DNA from: Streptomyces sp. MMG1533
Lineage (GTDB): Bacteria; Actinomycetota; Actinomycetes; Streptomycetales; Streptomycetaceae
Assembly (NCBI RefSeq): GCF_001279775.1
Contig: NZ_LGDG01000043.1
Coordinates: forward strand, 1 to 12,742
Length of the DNA: 12,742 bases
Direction of reading: 5' to 3'
A program made the position numbers and the translations under genes. The notes beneath the pieces are model-generated. The model saw only the letters and a list, made by a program, of their open reading frames with translations. It was not told the DNA's origin and ran no database searches. Each line of letters opens with the position of its first letter. Positions within the stretch are counted from its first letter, which is position 1. Positions 6,211 through 12,742 of this stretch are shown here, piece by piece.

Positions 6211-6276
6211 ACCGGATAGGCCCATCCGGTTCGCTCGGTCAGCTTAGCATCGAAACTGGATAGGGTCATCCGATTG
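6184..6276. promoter_or_regulatory. Array of three TetR-type operators
   Basis: GGATAGGNNNATCC occurs three times in the same orientation, at 6188-6201, 6214-6227 and 6258-6271, with start-to-start steps of 26 and 44 bases. Each is a palindrome. The first has TGGATA/TATCCA arms (6187-6192/6197-6202). The second has perfect nine-base arms GAACCGGAT/ATCCGGTTC (6209-6217/6224-6232). The third is weaker (GGAT/ATCC). GGATAGG-type palindromes are typical TetR-family operators in actinomycetes. TAGCAT at 6245-6250 could be a -10 element for rightward transcription, but no gene follows. The sites differ from the AAGTGG-type repeats beside tetR in this window. Confidence 0.7.
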
Positions 6277-6533
6277 TGGGGATGGTGGAGTCCCCCTGGT
6301 GTCGGGGAGTGCGCACAGTCGGCGAGTTGGGTGTGCGGCGGCTTGGCGTTAAGCGTTTTTGTTCTCGGTGGCGTGGGCGATCGAGGGGCGCGCGCTGTAT
6401 CGCTTCGGGTGACCGCGTCGAGTCAGCGACGTCCGCGGCCAGGCCGCGCGGTAACGCTACGGCCATGCGAGGTCCGGATAGTGAGGGCACGGAACGGTTG
6501 TTGAACGGCAGGTGCCACCGAAGGTTGAGGTTT
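6277..6533. other. Non-coding stretch between operator array and GH2 3' end
   Basis: I see no gene here. The longest rightward frame simply runs on into the antisense of the GH2 gene. One small perfect inverted repeat, CGCGGCC-A-GGCCGCG at 6434-6448, lies about 86 bases past the GH2 stop and might serve as its terminator, but this is weak. Whatever gene the three operators once controlled appears to be missing. Confidence 0.5.
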
Positions 6534-8657
6534 TCAGCCGAGAGTCCAGTCGACGCTGTCGGTGTACGTGGAGCCGTTGATGGTCGCGGTGACTGTCACG
6601 GTGTTCTGCCCCGGCCTCAGTGTGACGTTGGCCCACCTGAAGATGTGGTCGCTGCTGCTCAGGGTGCCCAGCGAGGTGCCGTTGAGGGTGGCGGTGACCT
6701 GGCCCGCGTTGGAGTAGACCTTCACTTCGGTGGTGGCATCGGTTCGCTGGGTCCAGCGACGGCTGGTGATGTGAAGGGTGGGAGTGCTCGCCCAGTTGGC
6801 CTTGTACCAGTAGAAGGCGTCCTTGCGGATCTGCCGGTCGCGGGTGACCAGGCCCTTGTCGTTGATTCCGGGCCGGCTTCCTTCGTTGCGGCCGTCGGAG
6901 GCGAAGTCGAACATGGCCCAGACGAACGTGCCCCAGATGTACGGCCGGCTGGCGAGCTGCTTCCAGGCCGCTTCGTGGAAGAGCGACTGGTACTCCTCGG
7001 GGTGCCAGGATCCGCCCGGTGTGGGCCTTGGCGGGTTGAGGGCGTGCTGGGTGGTGTTGGCGCCGGCGCCGTACTCCGAGATGCCGATCATGCGGGACGG
7101 GGAGTTCGCGTGCAGGTTGTCGGCCCACGCGCCGAGCTCGCCGTCCTTGGAGCCGTAGTACCAGCCGAGGTACTTGTTGAAGCCGGTGGTCTGCGTGTGC
7201 AGTCCTGCCTGCGCGTTGTCGGGGTCTTCGCTGCGCACCGCGTAGGTGGAGAGCCGGTCCGGGTCCTCGGATTCGACGATGCCGGCCAGTGACGCGAGCA
7301 GCGTGTTCGTGGCGGTGCCGTTGTAATCGGTCTGCTCGTTGCCGATGCCCCAGAAGACGATCGACGGGTGGTTGTAGTTCTGCCGGATCAGCTCACGCAG
7401 TTGGTTCTGGGTGCCGGCGGTGAAAGCCGTCGAGTTTGTCACAGAGTTGACCAGCGGGATCTCCGCCCACACGATCAGCCCGCGTTCGTCGGCGAGCTCG
7501 TATTCCTTCTGGTCGTGCTGGTAGTGCGCCATCCGGACGGCGTTGGCGCCGAGCTCCCGGATGAGATCGTAGTCCTGTATGTGTTCGGGGTCGGTCAACG
7601 CCCAGCCCTTGCCGGCCCGTTCGTGGTGCAGGTTCACGCCGTGCAGGCCGAGGCGGCTGCCATTGAGGTGGAAGCCGGTGTCCGGGTTTACGGCGACGGA
7701 GCGAAGGCCCAGGCGTTCGGTCACCACATCCGTGATCCTGTCCGCGCCTGCGGTGACGTCATGGATCTCGACGCTCGCGTTGTAGAGGTAGGGATCGGCA
7801 AGGCCGTTCCACAGGTGTGGGCTGTCGATGCCGACGGTCTGCCTGATCTCGGCGCCGGTGGCCGCGGCGACGGTCTGTGCGGTGCTGCGGGCCTCCGCGA
7901 CGATGGTCCCGCTCTTGTCGGCGATGACGCTGCGGACGACCACCGATCTGGTGGTGTTGCTGTCGTTCCACAGCTTCGTGGTCACGGTCACCGTGGCCGA
8001 CGCCGCGGTCACATTGCTCTGCCGCAGGTAGATGCCGGGACCCGCGTAGTCCTCCAGCCGCACATGCAGGTTGTCGGTGGCCCACAGGCTCACATTGCGG
8101 TAGATGCCGCCCTCGAAGGTGTAGTCCGCGCTCACCGGCGCGATACCGGTGTCCTGGGCGTTGGTCACTCTTACCGCGATCACGTTGTCCCCGCCCGGGA
8201 CGAGCACGGCGGTGACGCCGAACCTGAACCGGGAGTATCCACCTTTGTGCTGTCCGAGATACGTGCCGTTGACCCATACGTCGGCGACCTGATCGACCCC
8301 GGCGAACTGCAGGTACAGCCTCTTCCCGGCCAGTTCGGACGGCGCGGTGTAATGGCGGCGGTACCAGCCCACTCCGCGGTAGTAGTTGTTGCCGCCGTCG
8401 GCACCGTCGACGGCGTTCCACGTGTGGGGCGTGTTGACCGGCGTCCATCCGGAGTCGTCGAATCCAGGCCTTTCAGCGCCTGTGACGTCTGCCCTGACGA
8501 ATCGCCACCCCTGGTTGAGATCGATGCGTACACGCGGATTCGGTGCCGTGTACGTCGCGGCAAAGGTGGAATTGGCCTGCGGAATCCCTGCCAACGAGGC
8601 CAGCACTCCTCCAGCTGTCCCGCTCAGCACCTGCCGGCGAGTGGGGAAACCTGTCAT
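6534..8657 (-). CDS. Secreted GH2 glycoside hydrolase, beta-galactosidase-like
   Basis: This 707-residue enzyme starts with a Tat-type leader: RR at 7-8 in TRRQVLSG, a hydrophobic stretch 11-24 and probable cleavage near residue 34. The GH2 domains follow in order: sugar-binding jelly roll at about 44-196 (NYYRGVGWYRRHY, then FAGVDQVADVWVNG), an Ig-like domain at about 198-318, a TIM barrel at about 320-622, and a C-terminal Ig-like domain (DUF4982-type) at about 625-707. The acid/base is Glu441 in WGIGNEQ and the nucleophile Glu528 in GISEYGAG; GVNLHHE at 340-346 and WGTFVWAMFDF at 575-585 are further family motifs. It should release beta-galactosyl (less likely beta-glucuronyl or similar) units from external glycans. 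AGGAAG lies ten bases before the ATG at 8657. It lies downstream of the GH78 gene on the same strand, but with a terminator between them, so it is probably its own unit. Confidence 0.92.
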   Translation of the reverse strand: MTGFPTRRQVLSGTAGGVLASLAGIPQANSTFAATYTAPNPRVRIDLNQGWRFVRADVTGAERPGFDDSGWTPVNTPHTWNAVDGADGGNNYYRGVGWYRRHYTAPSELAGKRLYLQFAGVDQVADVWVNGTYLGQHKGGYSRFRFGVTAVLVPGGDNVIAVRVTNAQDTGIAPVSADYTFEGGIYRNVSLWATDNLHVRLEDYAGPGIYLRQSNVTAASATVTVTTKLWNDSNTTRSVVVRSVIADKSGTIVAEARSTAQTVAAATGAEIRQTVGIDSPHLWNGLADPYLYNASVEIHDVTAGADRITDVVTERLGLRSVAVNPDTGFHLNGSRLGLHGVNLHHERAGKGWALTDPEHIQDYDLIRELGANAVRMAHYQHDQKEYELADERGLIVWAEIPLVNSVTNSTAFTAGTQNQLRELIRQNYNHPSIVFWGIGNEQTDYNGTATNTLLASLAGIVESEDPDRLSTYAVRSEDPDNAQAGLHTQTTGFNKYLGWYYGSKDGELGAWADNLHANSPSRMIGISEYGAGANTTQHALNPPRPTPGGSWHPEEYQSLFHEAAWKQLASRPYIWGTFVWAMFDFASDGRNEGSRPGINDKGLVTRDRQIRKDAFYWYKANWASTPTLHITSRRWTQRTDATTEVKVYSNAGQVTATLNGTSLGTLSSSDHIFRWANVTLRPGQNTVTVTATINGSTYTDSVDWTLG

Positions 8658-8939
8658 TTCAAACTCACTTCCTGAGGGGTGAAGTAGAAGGTTCTTCTGG
8701 CGGTGTTATGTCGACGACCGCCGCAGCCGGCGGCCGCTGCCGACTGCGCGTTCGTTGGTCATGCGGAAGGCGGGCGGGGTCGCACCTCCGGCGGCGGCCC
8801 CCGACACGTCGGTCCGGGGGGCGGGCAGCGCTCCGGTCGGCTCACGAGGTTCGGAGGGGATCACGTTCACGCCGGTGTCACTGTCGCCTCAGCGAGGTCG
8901 CCGAAATCCTGCAGCAGGCCCCACGCTGCCGGCCCACCG
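8658..8939 (-). promoter_or_regulatory. Upstream region of the GH2 gene
   Basis: There is no gene here; the frames on either strand are short and unconvincing. The region must carry the GH2 promoter if that gene is transcribed on its own, but no clear -35/-10 pair is readable. A 13-base inverted repeat, AGAAGGTTCTTCT at 8686-8698 (perfect five-base arms), sits 29 bases upstream of the start codon and could be an operator. The rest is GC-rich without other structure that I can support. Confidence 0.4.
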
Positions 8940-8982
8940 GCCCGTGCCGTCCAGAGATCGACGCGCTCCGGACGGCACGGGC
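8940..8982 (-). terminator. Terminator hairpin after GH78 gene
   Basis: GCCCGTGCCGTCC (8940-8952) and GGACGGCACGGGC (8970-8982) form a perfect 13-bp stem with a 17-base loop. It begins 13 bases after the GH78 stop codon. It lacks a T-run, like many actinomycete terminators. It separates the GH78 and GH2 transcripts. Confidence 0.8.
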
Positions 8983-8995
8983 GTAGCGATGCCCG

Positions 8996-11900
8996 CTATA
9001 CGACGCGCATCTCGGCGAGCTGGAGGCGGTACTTGGTGGTCTCGTCCGACGCGGGCTTGCCGAGCTTGGTGGCGCGCAGACGGAGGTAACGGCCGGTGGC
9101 GGAGGTGAGGGGGTAGGTCTGGGCGGCTCCGTTGGGGTTTGGTTCGGCGGTGATGGCGCGGACGGTGGTGTAGGCGGTGGCCCCGTCGGCCCGGGTCTGG
9201 AGGGTGAAGTCGACCGGGAAGCCCGCCGTGCCGCCGCCGGACGCGCCGAGGTCCGTGCGCGGGTGGAGGGTGACGGAGCCGATCGCCCGGTCGGCCCCGA
9301 GGTCGATCTCGATCCACACGGGCGTGGCGCTGACGTCGGCGGACGGGAAGTCGATGCTGGTGAAACCCTTGGCTCCGGTGACGCTGGTGGTGGTGCCGTC
9401 CAGGACCCGGGTCTTGCCCCAGTCGCTGTTCTCGAGCGTGCTGTTGCTGGTGACGGTGGTCGCGGCGGTGGGGACGGTGAGTTCGGCGAGCTGGAGGCGG
9501 TACTTGGTGGGCTCGTCGGATGCGGGTGTGCCGAGTCTGGTGGCCTGCAGACGTACGTAGCGGGCGGTGGTGGTCTTGAAGCCGTAGGTCTGCACGAGCC
9601 CGCCCGGGTTGGGTTGGGAGGTGACGGTGCGGACGGTGGCGTAGGAGGTGGCTCCGTCCGCGCGGGCCTGGAGGGTGAAGTCGACCGGGAAACCGGCCGT
9701 GCCGCCGCCGGCGGCCAGGGTGTCCGTGCGGGGGAAGAGGCGTACGGCGTCGAGATCGGTGTCGGCGCCGAGATCGATCTCGACCCAGACGGGGCTCGCG
9801 CTGACGTCGGCGGAGGAGAAATCGTTGCTGGTGTAGCCCTTGGCACCGGTCACGCTGGTCAGGACACCGTCGGTCAGCCGGTTCCGGCCCCAGTTGCTGT
9901 TCTCCAGGCTGTTGTTGCTGGAGACGGCCCGGCCGAGGGCGAGGGTGTCGAGGCGGCCGGCCCCGGTGACCGTGAACGTCCAGCTGCCCGGTTGCAGGGT
10001 GAAGTAGACGTAGGAGGCGTCCTTGCTCGCGTAGCTCAGGCCGCTGACGCTCCCGGTGGGGGCGCCGCCCGAGTAGACGGTGGTGGTGCCCGCCTTGATG
10101 ACGGCCTCCGAGCCGCCGTAGGTCGGAACACCGACACGGGCCGTGGTCCCGCTCGGTGAGGTGAGGGTCAGCGTCACCTGGGTGCCGTCGCGCACGACTC
10201 CGAAGCGGATGTCGCCCTTGACCGTGGGCGTGACCGTGCTGATCTTCGTCAGCGTGCCGGTCTGCGGGATCACCTCGTACGTCTCCCAGCCGGGTTTGGT
10301 GGGGCGCACGCCGGCTGCGTAGGCGGACAGCGCGTACAGCGGGCCGCCGTTCCAGGCATGGTTGTCGGTGCCGGCCGCCTTGTCCCACAGCTCCCACAGC
10401 GTGTAGCAGGCGGGGTCGGCGACCTGGGCGGCGAAGCGGTTGCGCATCCGCTCCTCGGCGACCGTGGCCGCGCCCATCAGGTACAGCGCCTCCAGGACGT
10501 AGAACTCCATGTAGGGACTGGCGTTGAGGTGGGTACGCAGCACCTCGGTCACCGCCCGGTAGCGGCTGGCGGGGGCCAGACCTGCGACGACGGCGAGCGC
10601 GTTGGCCCGGTCGTCGGTGTCACGGGTGTAGCCCGGTGAGCGGTACTCGTTCCTTGAGGGGTCCCACAGGACCCGGTCGAAGTTGGCCTTGATGCTGTCA
10701 CGCCTGGCTTTCCACCCAGCGGCGTCCCCGCTGTTGCCGCTGAGGTCGGCTAGCTTGGCGGCGGTGTCCAGGGCCAGGTAGTACCAGCAGTTGTCCAGGA
10801 CGCGGGCGTCGATGTTGCTGCCCCAGTCCTCCCAGTCCCAGTCCCCGGCCCGGTGGTTGACGAGACCGTCGCTGTCCAGGCCCCACAGGTTCAGGTACGT
10901 CTTCACCGCCGGGTAGGCGCCGGTGACCGCGCTCGCGCTGCCGGTGTAGAGGTAGTACGTCCAGAACGACCACACCGAGGCGAGCATCTGGACGGGCAGT
11001 TCGCTGGTCCAGATGACGGACGGGACCGGCGAGTAAAGCGCCCCGCCGGACTTCTGCCAGGCCGCCAGCTGGGAGATGGCTTTCGCCCCGAGCGCGTGGG
11101 AGCGGGTGTCGAAGGTGTAGAAGCCCTCCTTGAGCTGGTTGACCACATCCCCCCACCACTGGGCACGTTCGCGGGTGGGGCAGTCCATGTAGTTGTCCCG
11201 CATGTTGACGTACATCGTGCGGGCGGCCTTGGTCCACAACGTGTCCATGAAGGCGTCGCTGCTGCTGAACGATCCGGCGAAGTCGGTGTCGTAGCCGGAC
11301 TCCCGGTACTTCAGTTCCAGGATGGTGACACCGGTCGGGATGGTGTACCGCACGGCCGTTCCGCTCATCCAGCCCAGCGACTCGAACTCCTGGACTCCGC
11401 CGCTGCAGATGTAGGTGGAGCGGACGTTGTAGCCGGTCCCGGGCTCGATCCCCGTCAGGTTGGCGCCGTCGTCGTGGTGGTCGGTCTGGATGCCGATCAC
11501 CGCACCGGCCGGCGCGTCCACCTTCAGGAACGGCGTGACCTGGAGGTTGGACGGGAGCGTGGCGGCGATGGCGGTGGAGCCCTGTCCGGTGGACGGCAAC
11601 GAAGACGCGTTGGTGTAGGACTTCAGGCCGGAGTAACGGAACGGTGGGACCGGCCGCTCGACCAGGTTGTTCCAGGGGGTGGTGCCGGCCGCGCCGTAGT
11701 CGTCGGGCGCGCTCCAGGCGCTGTCGTCGAAGCCGGGAGACCGCCAGCCCGCCATGACGGTGGCGTTGCGGGCGTCGTAGTAGATGTTGGACTCGGGCAG
11801 CCGGAAGTTTGCCTGGGTTCCGCTGGTGTTGTTCGAGTAGCCCGGGTGCACGGTGTGCTTCCAGCCGGTGTCGCTGACGATCCGGGTGGTGGTGGAGCCG

Positions 11901-12358
11901 GTCGTGACGTCCGACTGGAACAGCAGACCGCCCCTGCCGCTGCTGTTGTGCGAGAAACCCTGCTTGCCGAAGTGCCACACCAGCAACGCGACCGTGTTGC
12001 GGCCACTGGTCAGATACGGGGCGAGGTCGATCTCGTCGTAGTACGTGTCCGTACGGTTCGGGCCGCGCTTGAGCCCGCCCTCGAAGACCACCAGCGTGCC
12101 GTTCACCCACAGCCAGTACTTCGAGTCGACGGCGATCTGGGTCACAGCCTTCGACGGCGCGGACCCCAAGGTGAACGACTTACGGAACGCCACCCACTGG
12201 TTCGTCGTGCTGGTCGCCGCCCAGATCCACTTCGCGTTCCAGGAGACTGCGGCGGAAGTCGTGTGGGCGAGCCCCGGCACGAGCACCGAACCAAGGGTGG
12301 GAGCCAGGGCGACGGCTATGGCGGAACGCAGGGCGGACCGACGTGAGATCTGCTGCAT
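8996..12358 (-). CDS. Secreted GH78 alpha-L-rhamnosidase-like enzyme with two discoidin domains
   Basis: This 1120-residue enzyme has a Tat-type leader (SRRSAL at 5-10, hydrophobic to about 30, cleavage near residue 37). N-terminal beta-sandwich domains (WIWAATSTTNQWVAFRKSF, then WLWVNGTLV) resemble those of bacterial rhamnosidases. The (alpha/alpha)6 barrel at about 365-700 carries the GH78 signature DCPTRERAQWWGD: Asp392, Glu397 and Asp404 correspond to the acidic set of characterised GH78 enzymes, and Glu656 in WELWD to the second catalytic Glu. HAWNGGP at 667-673 and GDWDWEDWG at 505-513 line the pocket. A short beta domain follows, then two F5/8 type C (discoidin, CBM-like) domains at about 807-962 and 967-1120. 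It would remove alpha-L-rhamnose from plant polysaccharides or glycosides outside the cell. ATG 12358 has GGAAGG seven bases upstream, so I prefer it to an in-frame TTG at 12373. Confidence 0.9.
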   Translation of the reverse strand: MQQISRRSALRSAIAVALAPTLGSVLVPGLAHTTSAAVSWNAKWIWAATSTTNQWVAFRKSFTLGSAPSKAVTQIAVDSKYWLWVNGTLVVFEGGLKRGPNRTDTYYDEIDLAPYLTSGRNTVALLVWHFGKQGFSHNSSGRGGLLFQSDVTTGSTTTRIVSDTGWKHTVHPGYSNNTSGTQANFRLPESNIYYDARNATVMAGWRSPGFDDSAWSAPDDYGAAGTTPWNNLVERPVPPFRYSGLKSYTNASSLPSTGQGSTAIAATLPSNLQVTPFLKVDAPAGAVIGIQTDHHDDGANLTGIEPGTGYNVRSTYICSGGVQEFESLGWMSGTAVRYTIPTGVTILELKYRESGYDTDFAGSFSSSDAFMDTLWTKAARTMYVNMRDNYMDCPTRERAQWWGDVVNQLKEGFYTFDTRSHALGAKAISQLAAWQKSGGALYSPVPSVIWTSELPVQMLASVWSFWTYYLYTGSASAVTGAYPAVKTYLNLWGLDSDGLVNHRAGDWDWEDWGSNIDARVLDNCWYYLALDTAAKLADLSGNSGDAAGWKARRDSIKANFDRVLWDPSRNEYRSPGYTRDTDDRANALAVVAGLAPASRYRAVTEVLRTHLNASPYMEFYVLEALYLMGAATVAEERMRNRFAAQVADPACYTLWELWDKAAGTDNHAWNGGPLYALSAYAAGVRPTKPGWETYEVIPQTGTLTKISTVTPTVKGDIRFGVVRDGTQVTLTLTSPSGTTARVGVPTYGGSEAVIKAGTTTVYSGGAPTGSVSGLSYASKDASYVYFTLQPGSWTFTVTGAGRLDTLALGRAVSSNNSLENSNWGRNRLTDGVLTSVTGAKGYTSNDFSSADVSASPVWVEIDLGADTDLDAVRLFPRTDTLAAGGGTAGFPVDFTLQARADGATSYATVRTVTSQPNPGGLVQTYGFKTTTARYVRLQATRLGTPASDEPTKYRLQLAELTVPTAATTVTSNSTLENSDWGKTRVLDGTTTSVTGAKGFTSIDFPSADVSATPVWIEIDLGADRAIGSVTLHPRTDLGASGGGTAGFPVDFTLQTRADGATAYTTVRAITAEPNPNGAAQTYPLTSATGRYLRLRATKLGKPASDETTKYRLQLAEMRVV
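8999..9940 (-). repeat. Tandem duplication encoding the two discoidin domains
   Basis: The last third of the GH78 gene is an imperfect tandem repeat with units of about 460-470 bases (about 9473-9940 and 8999-9460). The protein copies share runs such as TSVTGAKG, GGGTAGFPVDFTLQ and TKYRLQLAE in the same order and spacing, and the DNA also reads as similar. This implies a fairly recent or gene-converted domain duplication. Confidence 0.85.
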
Positions 12359-12511
12359 CGCGGGACCTTCCAAGAGGGTTTGAATCGATTCAATTAGCTG
12401 GCGCAGTCGTGCTGCCCGACTCTCCGGACATCCGCTGTCAATGATCTGGACGCGTCAAAATTAGGAGTCGTAGCGGCACGGCTGCAGGCAACGGACGCAG
12501 TGCAGGACAGG
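12359..12511 (-). promoter_or_regulatory. GH78 promoter region with LacI-type operator
   Basis: TTGAATCGATTCAA at 12380-12393 is a perfect 14-base palindrome with a central CG, the form of LacI-family operators that control sugar-degradation genes in actinomycetes. It lies 21 bases before the start codon, where a bound repressor would block transcription. TTGACA occurs on the minus strand (12436-12441) and TAATTG just before the operator (12391-12396 in the same orientation), but they are about 39 bases apart and do not form a standard promoter pair. No LacI gene is visible in the window. Confidence 0.6.
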
Positions 12512-12552
12512 GCCTGCCGAGCCGGCCGGCTCGGCCCGCGAGCCCGGCAGGC
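12512..12552 (-). terminator. Terminator-like palindromes after right ricin-domain gene
   Basis: A perfect 20-base palindrome spans 12516-12535 (ten-base arms GCCGAGCCGG and its complement). An alternative outer stem pairs GCCTGCCG (12512-12519) with CGGCAGGC (12545-12552). The two folds share bases and exclude each other. They lie 31-70 bases after the stop codon of the ricin-domain gene on this strand and probably end its transcript before GH78. Confidence 0.6.
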
Positions 12553-12581
12553 GGGATATTGGTCTCCCCTGCCTTTTCTCG

Positions 12582-12742
12582 GGTCAGTTGATTCGGACGA
12601 TCTTCCAGAGCTGGTCGTCGACGTTCACGTCCGTCCACTGGATGACGGGTGCGCCGTTGCTGGTGGAGGACTGGGCGACGCCGGCGTTGAGGCCGCTGCC
12701 CACGTTCTTGAGTTCGTAGTAGCCGTTGCCGGCGTCGGTGAG
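12582..12742 (-). repeat. Right copy of 161-bp terminal inverted repeat
   Basis: This is the reverse complement of 1-161 with one difference, at 12643, which corresponds to position 100 of the left copy. The last 99 bases of the window are therefore an exact inverted copy of its first 99. Confidence 0.95.
12584..12742 (-). CDS. Ricin-B-lectin (CBM13-like) domain protein, 3' end only
   Basis: Only the last 52 residues and the stop (12584-12586) are visible; the gene begins beyond the right edge. The sequence equals that of the left-edge protein except for one residue (Ile for Val at visible position 34, in APVIQW). It is the closing lobe of a ricin-type beta-trefoil, ending DQLWKIVRIN. The gene lies upstream of and co-directional with GH78, so it may be a third carbohydrate-active enzyme of the same locus. 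The catalytic class cannot be read from this fragment. Confidence 0.85.
   Translation of the reverse strand, partial: LTDAGNGYYELKNVGSGLNAGVAQSSTSNGAPVIQWTDVNVDDQLWKIVRIN

Noticed and set aside
6184..6276. The three repeats as a short CRISPR array
   Set aside because: Repeat cores are only 14 bases, each is itself palindromic, spacing is unequal (26 and 44) and no cas gene is near; operators explain them better.
6276..7292. A rightward gene downstream of the three operators
   Set aside because: Most of this frame is antisense to GH2, its composition is that of a chance GC-rich frame and it shows no family motif.
12359..12373. A longer GH78 start at TTG 12373
   Set aside because: The ATG at 12358 has GGAAGG at the right distance and begins the Tat-type leader directly; the extra five codons would contain that ribosome site.
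12436..12460. TTGACA on the minus strand as the GH78 -35 box
   Set aside because: No acceptable -10 hexamer is found 16-19 bases downstream; the only AT-rich hexamer is about 39 bases away.
1..12742. The window as a transposon bounded by 161-bp terminal inverted repeats
   Set aside because: The repeats are the coding ends of ricin-domain proteins, the match ends at a stop codon, no active transposase lies inside, and the exact 99-base identity fits an assembly-graph break.

Overview
The window is high-GC DNA with strongly GC-ending codons, GGAGG-type ribosome sites, several GTG or candidate GTG starts, Tat-type secreted glycoside hydrolases, C-terminal ricin-B-type domains and abundant TetR/SDR-type genes. 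This points to a Streptomyces or closely related actinomycete chromosome, probably an accessory or arm-like region. The call rests on gene style, not on a marker gene. Layout from left to right: (1) positions 1-159 hold the 3' end of a ricin-B-lectin (CBM13-like) protein reading rightwards, followed by a long terminator-like hairpin. (2) Positions 160-2070 are a gene-poor scar zone. It holds a second long stem-loop, a remnant of a tyrosine recombinase, a small secreted peptidoglycan-binding protein (minus strand), a short hypothetical ORF and a frameshifted fragment of an IS5-type transposase. (3) Positions 2071-6210 are a regulator-plus-operon block. A TetR repressor (minus) is divergent from a plus-strand operon of a zinc-free quinone-oxidoreductase-like MDR protein, an atypical SDR, a DoxX-like membrane protein, an NmrA-like NAD(P)-binding protein and a broken luciferase-like monooxygenase. 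(4) Positions 6184-6276 hold three copies of a TetR-type operator (GGATAGGNNNATCC) with no regulator gene of obvious match nearby. (5) Positions 6534-12358 hold two large secreted glycoside hydrolases on the minus strand: a GH2 beta-galactosidase-like enzyme and a GH78 alpha-L-rhamnosidase-like enzyme with two C-terminal discoidin domains. A LacI-type palindrome lies in the GH78 leader. (6) Positions 12584-12742 hold the 3' end of a second ricin-B-lectin protein on the minus strand. How the genes fit together: the right half looks like a plant-polysaccharide locus, in which rhamnosidase and galactosidase activities would remove side groups from rhamnose- and galactose-containing glycans, and the flanking ricin-domain proteins are probably further carbohydrate-active enzymes. 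The middle operon is a redox / NAD(P)-dependent detoxification or secondary-metabolism set under its own TetR protein. The two most unusual structural signals are, first, that the window's two ends are the same 99 bases in inverted orientation and differ at base 100. This is the pattern expected when an assembly-graph edge begins and ends at one repeat vertex. Second, a 62-bp near-perfect palindrome sits exactly at the deletion junction inside the monooxygenase gene. I did not find a CRISPR array, a tRNA, an rRNA or a convincing new defence system.
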